A DNA stretch of 12,846 nucleotides from an uncultured Candidatus Saccharibacteria bacterium (GTDB lineage: Bacteria > Patescibacteriota > Saccharimonadia > Saccharimonadales > Saccharimonadaceae): positions 1-12,846 of the forward strand of contig CALIJO010000074.1 in assembly GCA_938017655.1 (NCBI GenBank). Direction: 5' to 3'. Positions 6,151-10,833 of this stretch are shown here, in pieces. The notes under the pieces are model-generated. The model saw only the letters and a program-made list of their open reading frames with translations. It was not told the DNA's origin and ran no database searches. The position numbers were made by a program, and so were the translations under genes. The first letter of the stretch is position 1. The number at the start of each line of letters is the position of its first letter.

Positions 6151-7146
6151 TTAAATTCTGTGAGTTTCTGCGCTTATGCCATACTTTTTATCGGCATTTT
6201 CATCAATCAGATAGTCATGCTTGTTAGTAACCCAAGCGTCTCTAAGGTAGGTAACATTGCCATTTGCATCAATAGTTGCATGACCGTGGCCTATTCCATC
6301 CCCTGCAGCATTCAAACCGCCGAAATATACATCGATTTTGCCACTACCGTCTTTTTTCGGGACAACTTTAGCATCTTGCCCGAAAATTGTACCGAGGTAA
6401 TGAGCGTTCGACTTTATGAGTGCCATATTGACTTTGTCGATAGCCTGACGTTTCTTTGAATTTTGCTCTGATTTTACCTCCTCAAGTTTACGATTAAATT
6501 CAGCCTGAGCCTGCTTAAACTTTTCTTGGAGATAATCAAAATCGGCCTTAACAGAATCGCGCTGATTTTTTAGCGCATTAAACTCTGCCTGCGCAGATTC
6601 GTGATGAGATTTTGCTTGTTCAAAAGAAGATTTCGCACGATTAAACGCCGACGGATCTGTTTTAGGAGATAGCGCCTCAGCATTTGCTTTTGCTTGCTTG
6701 ACTTCACGAGCAAGCTCTGATATTTCAGCATTTAATGCATTACGACGGTCTCTATGCTCATATCCTTGTTGAGAAAAATATGGAGCCTCAGACTTATCGC
6801 CATATTGATATGCACTGCTGGCTTCATCGAAACATTCCTGCATAGCACGATGTTCAATATCTGCCTCATACTTCAAAGACTCGATTTTGGGATTATTACG
6901 ATCTCGGATTCGAGTATATTCACTCCAAACTGAATCACGACATGAATACGTAGACTGCATTGCCTCAAATTCATGGTTCATACGCTCCCTAGCACGGACA
7001 CGTTCATCCCAACACGCCTGCATAGTACGATAGGCAACATTGGTTTGCTCTTGTAAATCCTTAAATCTCTGAAAAGCAGCTTGTTTTTGTTCAAAAAGAG
7101 ACTGCTGTCTTGATTTAAGTCTATCCAATTCTGGATTTCTTAACAT
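6151..7146 (-). CDS. Coiled-coil/DUF1771-like protein with C-terminal GHGH module (toxin-like)
   Basis: 331 aa, no signal peptide. Residues 1-250 are almost all charged helix, probably coiled coil. Residues about 105-146 follow the DUF1771-like pattern F-x-EASSAYQYGD then S-x2-G-x-EH-x4-NALNAE. A second coiled coil (165-240) contains repeated AEFN. Residues 255-331 are a compact tail with YFGG, DGIGHGHA (H287, H289), GN-x3-LR and a Lys/Asp/His-rich end. The same module closes the DUF1883 protein at 239-718. The start is ATG 7144-7146, preceded by AAAGGGTGGTGATC, which resembles the full anti-Shine-Dalgarno complement. A polymorphic-toxin-like layout (delivery helix plus effector tip) is inference. 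A structural DNA- or RNA-binding role for the helices is possible. An immunity-like gene follows. Confidence 0.87.
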   Translation of the reverse strand: MLRNPELDRLKSRQQSLFEQKQAAFQRFKDLQEQTNVAYRTMQACWDERVRARERMNHEFEAMQSTYSCRDSVWSEYTRIRDRNNPKIESLKYEADIEHRAMQECFDEASSAYQYGDKSEAPYFSQQGYEHRDRRNALNAEISELAREVKQAKANAEALSPKTDPSAFNRAKSSFEQAKSHHESAQAEFNALKNQRDSVKADFDYLQEKFKQAQAEFNRKLEEVKSEQNSKKRQAIDKVNMALIKSNAHYLGTIFGQDAKVVPKKDGSGKIDVYFGGLNAAGDGIGHGHATIDANGNVTYLRDAWVTNKHDYLIDENADKKYGISAETHRI

Positions 7147-7193
7147 ACATGATCACCACCCTTTCAAATTAGTAATGTACGTTTAAAGTTTCA

Positions 7194-7259
7194 TCAACCA
7201 AATACTTTTTTATTATAACATTTTTATTGGTTTTGTAAAGTAGCCCGTATTAACTCACA
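7194..7259 (-). repeat. Inverted counterpart of 70-113
   Basis: tcaaccaaatact (7194-7206) and cccgtattaactcacaa (7243-7259) are exact reverse complements of 70-82 and 97-113. They bracket the extended -10 of the 331-aa gene. A looser version of the second word, gtaataactcac, follows the transposase stub at 7459-7470. Confidence 0.7.
7212..7220 (-). promoter_or_regulatory. Extended -10 promoter of the 331-aa GHGH gene
   Basis: TGTTATAAT on the minus strand, identical to the box of the DUF1883-GHGH gene at 133-141. The predicted leader is about 58 nt. No -35 is evident. Confidence 0.6.
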
Positions 7260-7262
7260 ACC

Positions 7263-7348
7263 TTTGCAACATAGATTGGTAAAAATATTGCCATCAAAAT
7301 AGGTAGATTCTATACTTAAATCACTTAATAAAAGGAGAATCTACCTAT
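7263..7348 (+). repeat. 86-bp direct repeat, copy 1 (insertion-sequence upstream end with hairpin)
   Basis: Base-for-base identical to 8605-8690. It contains a perfect 13-bp inverted repeat, ataggtagattct (7299-7311) and agaatctacctat (7336-7348), with a 24-nt loop. The loop carries the -10 TATACT (7311-7316, overlapping the arm by one base) and most of the ribosome site AAAGGAG (7331-7337). The right arm runs into the ATG of the transposase stub at 7347. Confidence 0.93.
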
Positions 7349-7487
7349 GTCATATTGTACTGGTAAGAACATAGAAATTGCAAGAGGAAAAGCCATAAAA
7401 ATGCTGGTTGTGGAGAAAAAGCCAGTAGGAGTCGTAGCAGATCTAAAAAGATATACTGTAATAACTCACACCCCAGATATTTTCTAA
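7347..7487 (+). pseudogene. Transposase N-terminal stub (46 aa)
   Basis: The frame reads MSYCTGKNIEIARGKAIKML then VVEKKPVGVVADL, the style of the first helix-turn-helix of many IS transposases. After residue 33 the resemblance stops and the frame ends at TAA 7485-7487. No DDE catalytic region follows. It has its own -10 and ribosome site inside the 86-bp repeat. The IS family cannot be named from 46 residues. A short DNA-binding protein that competes with the full transposase is possible, but a truncated remnant is the simpler reading. Confidence 0.6.
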
Positions 7488-7491
7488 AAAA

Positions 7492-7500
7492 TGATATACT
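7492..7500 (+). promoter_or_regulatory. Extended -10 immediately before the 106-aa gene (leaderless)
   Basis: TGATATACT (TG at 7492-7493, TATACT at 7495-7500) lies seven bases before ATG 7508, so the transcript should begin at or next to the start codon. No Shine-Dalgarno is present. Confidence 0.6.
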
Positions 7501-7507
7501 AAAAACA

Positions 7508-7828
7508 ATGAAAAGCAATGCAGTAGAATTAGCAATAAAGCAAGGCGAAAATCTAGCGAATAAAATCAACCTAGCCAAGACAACAGCCCAACTAGATATT
7601 CTATACAAAGAAGTTGAAAATTATACGAATTTTATTAATAACGAATTTGGTATTATTGACGATTTCTCTGAAAAGAATGAAAAATATTGTGAACTATCTT
7701 TTTATACGTATATGGCAGTCAATGAAAAGAGCGATAATCTAGAATATTACAATGCTCACCCCGAAGAGACGGCTTCGGGAGTCGAAGATTTTCTAGATTA
7801 TCTAAAATCAATGAAATGGCTTGCATAA
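7508..7828 (+). CDS. Hypothetical acidic helical protein (106 aa)
   Basis: Not recognised. It is soluble and predicted mostly helical: an amphipathic N-terminal third (residues 1-40) with regular Ala/Leu/Ile spacing, then an acidic middle and a short helical end (VEDFLDYLKSMKWLA). One Cys at 61. It has no membrane segment or enzymatic motif. It lies between a transposase stub and a stem-loop and is the only intact + strand gene in the repeat-bounded segment, so it is probably accessory. The start ATG 7508 is set by the promoter spacing; no other Met is better. A small antitoxin or regulator is conceivable but unsupported. Confidence 0.7.
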   Translation: MKSNAVELAIKQGENLANKINLAKTTAQLDILYKEVENYTNFINNEFGIIDDFSEKNEKYCELSFYTYMAVNEKSDNLEYYNAHPEETASGVEDFLDYLKSMKWLA

Positions 7829-7856
7829 AAATACCGACCACTTAAATGGTCGGTAT
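7826..7856 (-). terminator. Terminator, minus strand, in the tail-to-tail gap
   Basis: ataccgacca (7831-7840) and tggtcggtat (7847-7856) form a perfect 10-bp stem with a 6-nt loop. The minus-strand RNA continues with TTTTT (7830-7826). The plus-strand side has no T-run, so it mainly serves the debris transcribed from 8545 leftwards. It may stop the 106-aa gene less efficiently. Confidence 0.8.
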
Positions 7857-7868
7857 GTACTAATTAAG

Positions 7869-8096
7869 TTAATGACCTGGACCAGTGTATGCATTATCGT
7901 TTCTATGCTTGGAGCTGTCTTCTATACGATCAGGCTCATTTGGATAAAGACTTTTATCGCTATTGCCATAATGGTTATGGCTTCCTTTTTTATCGAAATA
8001 ATTTTTCGATTCAAATCCATGATAGTCCCTTATTAAAGTCTGACCTTCGTTTTTCCCCAATCCCTGCGAAACATCACGTATGGAAGTACCAATTTC
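7869..8096 (-). pseudogene. Orphan C-terminal tail, toxin-like (75 codons open)
   Basis: The frame is open from 8096 to the stop at 7869-7871 and lacks a convincing start (only TTG at 8058-8060 without ribosome site). The product is rich in His, Asp, Asn, Tyr and Lys: IRDYHGF, NYFDKKGSHNHYG, KHRNDNAYTGPGH at the very end. Such histidine-rich C-termini are typical of effector tips of polymorphic toxins, and TGPGH recalls the GPGHGH of the DUF1883 protein, though the rest does not align. It is followed by a good terminator, as the true 3' end of a gene would be. The 5' part appears replaced by the YcaO-like fragment. Confidence 0.5.
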
Positions 8097-8187
8097 TCAT
8101 CAAGGCATCACGTTCAATCAACTCAACCAAAGCCCGCTTCTCGGCCTCCTCATAGTTACTATAGGCTGCAATACCATTCTTATAACT
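8074..8187 (-). pseudogene. YcaO-like fragment (37 codons)
   Basis: On the minus strand this reads SYKNGIAAYSNYEEAEKRAL then VELIERDALMRNWYFHT and a TGA. The run NG-x-AA, EEA-x-x-RALVELIERDA and a following W is the signature helix of YcaO cyclodehydratases, including the acidic residues that bind Mg-ATP in the family. Only this segment is present, with no N- or C-terminal YcaO sequence nearby. It starts within the stop region of the immunity-like gene and overlaps, in another frame, the orphan toxin-like tail. It is richer in GC than its surroundings. This is most simply a piece of foreign or ancestral gene trapped by recombination. Confidence 0.55.
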
Positions 8188-8545
8188 CTAAATCCTCTAT
8201 AGTAAAAAGCATACAAACATCACCATTGTTCGCTACGGTTCGATAATGATTATCGTCGACGTATCCCACGGCTCTTTTCTTAGCATTTTTTACATAAGAA
8301 GAAGCATCGGTAGCTTTAAACCTTACAAGAGCATCTGGATAATAATTGAATCTAAAATCACAAGGAAATTCAATGTTATCATCTAAAAAATCTGATGCAA
8401 CGAGACAGTATTTTACATTATCGTTGTCATGAAAAATATATAAGGCAGTATCCGGCTCCACCTGTTTGAACTTATCAAAAACTAAATTGCTCAATCCATA
8501 CGAGCTAATTATTTCTTTAAGTTCAAACTCATCTATCCTATTCAT
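8180..8545 (-). CDS. Small acidic immunity-like protein (121 aa)
   Basis: The product is a close relative of the 103-aa protein at 5764-6075: EIISSYG, KQVEPD, Y-x-F-x-D-x4-KY-x-L, D-x-LDD and FN in the same order, plus a 20-residue longer C-terminal half ending in an acidic IEDLEL. The frame is open further upstream to ATG 8614. Family alignment favours ATG 8543-8545 (MNRIDEFELKE), which has AAGAGAAG just upstream; ATG 8597-8599 is the other option. The longer version would start inside the 86-bp repeat. No intact toxin partner is adjacent: the toxin side carries the 86-bp repeat and the downstream side the YcaO and tail fragments. An orphan immunity gene is the best inference. Confidence 0.78.
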   Translation of the reverse strand: MNRIDEFELKEIISSYGLSNLVFDKFKQVEPDTALYIFHDNDNVKYCLVASDFLDDNIEFPCDFRFNYYPDALVRFKATDASSYVKNAKKRAVGYVDDNHYRTVANNGDVCMLFTIEDLEL

Positions 8546-8604
8546 ATCTTCTCTTATATCATTTTTACAAGAAAAAGACCAGTCACCGTAATAGCCCATA
8601 ACCT

Positions 8605-8690
8605 TTTGCAACATAGATTGGTAAAAATATTGCCATCAAAATAGGTAGATTCTATACTTAAATCACTTAATAAAAGGAGAATCTACCTAT
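8605..8690 (+). repeat. 86-bp direct repeat, copy 2 (solo)
   Basis: Identical to 7263-7348 and ending exactly at the foot of the 13-bp hairpin (arms 8641-8653 and 8678-8690). No transposase sequence follows. On the minus strand the hairpin is followed by TTTTG and could act as a weak terminator for the CYTH gene, whose stop is at 8699. Confidence 0.93.
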
Positions 8691-8698
8691 AAAATATA

Positions 8699-9163
8699 TT
8701 ATACCTCGGCTAACTTTCCTGCTGCATATTTCTCGATACCCGTAATATCCGTACAACCTTCTAGTTTGTCTTGAAAATTATTAAACATTTCCTTATTAGA
8801 AAATTCAATCTCCAGAACATTTAAGCCTTCATGACGGCCTTTATAGATATCAACTTCAACATTGAGGCCATGCCACTTCGTTTTATAGCGATCTTTTGCG
8901 ACCGATGTTTGTATTCCAGTTATTAAATATTCGAATTCAGTCTTATTTATATCAAGAGTGTGCTCAGACATTACGCCGGTCTCGAGTGGAATTTTACGAG
9001 TAATGCAATATTTATCGCCATTCTTTCTCAGGCGTAACTGCATATGTGGTTGACCATTTGGGACATAATAATCAATCATATCTATTGGTTCTGCTCCAAT
9101 AATTAATTCCTTAGCCTTGTCTTGCGTTAGTAAAAATTTTTTTTCAATTTCAATCTCTTTCAT
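8699..9163 (-). CDS. CYTH domain (triphosphate tunnel) protein
   Basis: The product (154 aa) opens with KEIEIEKKF, the ExExK signature of CYTH proteins (class IV adenylate cyclase, thiamine triphosphatase, inorganic triphosphatase). Basic residues follow in alternating strands (QLRLRKNGDKY, CITRKI, KDRYKTKW), and acidic EVDIYKG and LEIEF strands close the tunnel, as in the family. This supports a metal-dependent triphosphate-binding enzyme; the substrate cannot be read. The domain is close to the usual size. The frame continues upstream; ATG at 9173-9175 is an alternative start, and AAAGGA lies only 3 nt before the chosen ATG. It is divergent from the DUF2268 gene, with AT-rich promoters sharing the 9176-9226 gap. 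Confidence 0.88.
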   Translation of the reverse strand: MKEIEIEKKFLLTQDKAKELIIGAEPIDMIDYYVPNGQPHMQLRLRKNGDKYCITRKIPLETGVMSEHTLDINKTEFEYLITGIQTSVAKDRYKTKWHGLNVEVDIYKGRHEGLNVLEIEFSNKEMFNNFQDKLEGCTDITGIEKYAAGKLAEV

Positions 9164-9179
9164 GTGTCCTTTCATGTTT

Positions 9180-9199
9180 TTGGGAGGATACCCTCCCAA
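9180..9199. other. Hairpin in the divergent intergenic gap
   Basis: ttgggagg (9180-9187) and cctcccaa (9192-9199) form a perfect 8-bp stem with a 4-nt loop. In the CYTH mRNA the left arm reads GGGAGG, a Shine-Dalgarno-like motif that would be hidden in the stem, 17 nt or more before the start. It could be an operator or a translational control element. Confidence 0.5.
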
Positions 9200-9206
9200 T
9201 TAAAAC

Positions 9207-9219
9207 TATAATATATAAT
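9207..9219 (+). promoter_or_regulatory. Overlapping -10 boxes, leaderless start of the DUF2268 gene
   Basis: TATAAT occurs at 9207-9212 and 9214-9219. The second is seven bases before ATG 9227, placing the transcript start at the initiation codon. No Shine-Dalgarno is visible. Confidence 0.6.
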
Positions 9220-9226
9220 AATAAAC

Positions 9227-9880
9227 ATGAATAGACTTAATGTATTCTTAGCTAATTCAAATGGTAACCTGAATAAAGTAGAAAAATTAATCAAAGAAGC
9301 CGTTATAGACGCTGAATCATACGTTTTTCCTAAATTCGGAATAAACTGGAATATCGACCTAATGATAACCAATCATATGACATTCGTACTAATACCAGAA
9401 GATGGGGTCGGTGGGCGTACATATTGGAGCGACCTGATTACCGTCTGTATTGATGAAGGAAAAATGACTAAACCCAAACTAACCGAATTGTTAATTCATG
9501 AATTATGCCATGCTGCTCGCTGGGGTAAAAATGATGAATGGATAAATACACTATTCGACAATATAATAAATGAAGGCATTGCGACATATTTTGAAGCAGA
9601 ATTTGCAAAAGACCGTAACGAAAAGCAGTTTTTTATTAAAACGATTCTTGAGAGACCTGACGGGGAAAATAAAAAGATACTCGACAAACTACGTAACCAG
9701 TTAGACTCTAATTGTTATGACTATGATGTGATATTTTTTAATGGCGATAACGAATTACCGCGTTGGTCAGGCTATTCACTTGGATTTTATTTAGTAAAAA
9801 AATATTTAGAAATAACCGGAAAAAAGATTGAAGATGCATTTGCCGATAGATACATAGATTTCAGAATTACACTACAATAG
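9227..9880 (+). CDS. Putative DUF2268-type zinc metalloprotease (217 aa)
   Basis: LLIHELCHAARWG supplies the HExxH zinc and catalytic motif (H91, E92, H95). NEGIATYFEAE 20 residues later supplies the likely third ligand E116. The C-terminal YSLGFYLVKKYLE matches the helix that follows in DUF2268 predicted Zn-dependent proteases. There is no signal peptide or membrane segment, so it acts in the cytoplasm unless exported by other means. Full length for the family. Start ATG 9227 fits the leaderless promoter spacing. It is divergent from the CYTH gene and followed by a copy of the dispersed repeat. The substrate is unknown. Confidence 0.85.
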   Translation: MNRLNVFLANSNGNLNKVEKLIKEAVIDAESYVFPKFGINWNIDLMITNHMTFVLIPEDGVGGRTYWSDLITVCIDEGKMTKPKLTELLIHELCHAARWGKNDEWINTLFDNIINEGIATYFEAEFAKDRNEKQFFIKTILERPDGENKKILDKLRNQLDSNCYDYDVIFFNGDNELPRWSGYSLGFYLVKKYLEITGKKIEDAFADRYIDFRITLQ

Positions 9881-9904
9881 CATAAAAAGCATGAACAAAG
9901 TCCG

Positions 9905-9937
9905 TGCCTGAGTTAACATCTTAAGTGCAACACTAAT
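9905..9937 (+). repeat. Dispersed ~30-bp repeat, copy 3
   Basis: tgcctgagttaacatctt then aagtgcaacactaat, in the same orientation as copies 1 and 2 and closest to copy 1 (both keep the tgcctgagttaa start). It lies between the DUF2268 and ASCH genes. The inner gttaac is palindromic. Confidence 0.7.
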
Positions 9938-10024
9938 TGGCAAAACGATTAGTTTTCCTGATTAATATATTCATAGAAATAGTATTAATCCTACAGTAAA
10001 TCCCTTCATACCATGACACTGTAA

Positions 10025-10030
10025 TATAAT
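10025..10030 (+). promoter_or_regulatory. -10 box of the ASCH gene (leaderless)
   Basis: TATAAT six bases before ATG 10037. No ribosome site lies between, so the mRNA should start at about the A of the ATG. Confidence 0.6.
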
Positions 10031-10036
10031 AAAATT

Positions 10037-10375
10037 ATGAAAGTACATGCGATGAATCTGCAGCCAAAATATTTCGATTTCATTAAGGATGGGACTAAGC
10101 GAATCGAGCTTCGTCTTTATGATGAGAAGAGACGATCAATTCAACTTGGGGATATTATTGAGTTTGCCAAATCTGAGGGTGAAAAACTTAAGGCGGAGGT
10201 GATTGGTCTCTTGCGATATAATTCTTTTGCCGAATTATTTGAAGATTTCGATATTTCTATTCTCGCAGATAGTTCTATGACAAAACAAGAACTACTAGAG
10301 GTGCTTGGAGAATTTTACTCCGAAGAAAAGCAGGCTGAATTTGGGGTGATTGGGATTCGCATTAGATTATCATAA
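10037..10375 (+). CDS. ASCH domain protein (112 aa)
   Basis: The beginning MNLQPKYFDFIKDGTKRIEL and RLYDEKRR, then the strand LGDIIEF and KAEVIG, follow the ASCH (PUA-like beta-barrel) pattern. The conserved G-T-K-x-I-E-x-R nucleic-acid-binding loop is present. Such proteins bind RNA, and some hydrolyse modified cytidines; the exact role here cannot be read. It is a single compact domain at the usual length. Four acidic/Ser residues in the middle (DISILADSS) form an insert before the last helix. It ends five bases from the convergent Nudix gene and no terminator is visible between them, so the transcripts probably overlap. Confidence 0.87.
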   Translation: MKVHAMNLQPKYFDFIKDGTKRIELRLYDEKRRSIQLGDIIEFAKSEGEKLKAEVIGLLRYNSFAELFEDFDISILADSSMTKQELLEVLGEFYSEEKQAEFGVIGIRIRLS

Positions 10376-10380
10376 ATTTA

Positions 10381-10776
10381 CTATATTATACCCTTTATAT
10401 AATCAACATAATCTGGGGAGTAGGAGACGGTGTCTTGAATTTTTCCCGGCTCAAATAAACCAATCTCGACATTGTCTGATGGATGAAATTTTGTGGTAGG
10501 ATCTAGTTTTAATTCATAGACGATAAAAATCAACGGCCTATTAGCGGAGCGGTCAATCATCTTGAAGATTTTGGGACCGGAAGTGATGATAAAATCGCTC
10601 ACGCCGATTTCTTCAGTTAATTCCCTTTTTAAGGCTTCATCTATAGTCTCGTAATGCTCAATCCCGCCACCTGGCAAATCCCACTTCTTACCATCTTCTT
10701 TAACTAAGAGGGTTTTTCCGTTAAAGTTGATTTTGGCTTTGACGGAAACGCGGTAGTAAGGGCTTTTGATTTGCAT
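10381..10776 (-). CDS. Nudix hydrolase (131 aa)
   Basis: The Nudix box G-x5-E-x7-REUxEExGU is complete at residues 37-59 (GGIEHYE, then RELTEEIGV), preceded by KKWDLPGG, the usual substrate-loop sequence. This predicts Mg-dependent hydrolysis of a nucleoside diphosphate linked to some group X; the substrate is not readable. It is a single domain of usual length. ATG 10774-10776 has no clear ribosome site. It follows ftsH on the same strand after 42 bp with no terminator between, so co-transcription is likely. Its upstream gap holds the 24-bp tandem duplication of the ftsH 3' end. Confidence 0.9.
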   Translation of the reverse strand: MQIKSPYYRVSVKAKINFNGKTLLVKEDGKKWDLPGGGIEHYETIDEALKRELTEEIGVSDFIITSGPKIFKMIDRSANRPLIFIVYELKLDPTTKFHPSDNVEIGLFEPGKIQDTVSYSPDYVDYIKGII

Positions 10777-10783
10777 AGGTTCG

Positions 10784-10833
10784 GCATTCTTTTATTAGTA
10801 AAGTTTAGCGTTCTCTTATTAGTAAAGTTTAGC
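10784..10833. repeat. 24-bp tandem duplication at the end of ftsH
   Basis: 10784-10807 and 10808-10831 match at 22 of 24 bases, with ttattagtaaagtttagc identical in both (10792-10809 and 10816-10833). The right copy carries the last codons of ftsH (KLY) and its stop; the left copy repeats them behind the stop. The period is a multiple of three. Confidence 0.85.

Noticed and set aside
7821..8155. Plus-strand frames of 71 and 88 aa with hydrophobic stretches
   Set aside because: They run through the terminator stem and antisense to the toxin-like tail. The hydrophobic look of the first is what the complement of His/Asn/Asp-rich codons produces, and neither has a ribosome site.
8546..8614. Upstream extension of the 121-aa gene (MLQKVMGYYGDW...)
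   Set aside because: It starts inside the 86-bp repeat and does not align with the 103-aa homolog, so the later ATG is preferred.
7263..8690. CRISPR array from the repeated sequence
   Set aside because: Only two copies, 86 bp long and more than 1.2 kb apart with genes between them; no spacer pattern.
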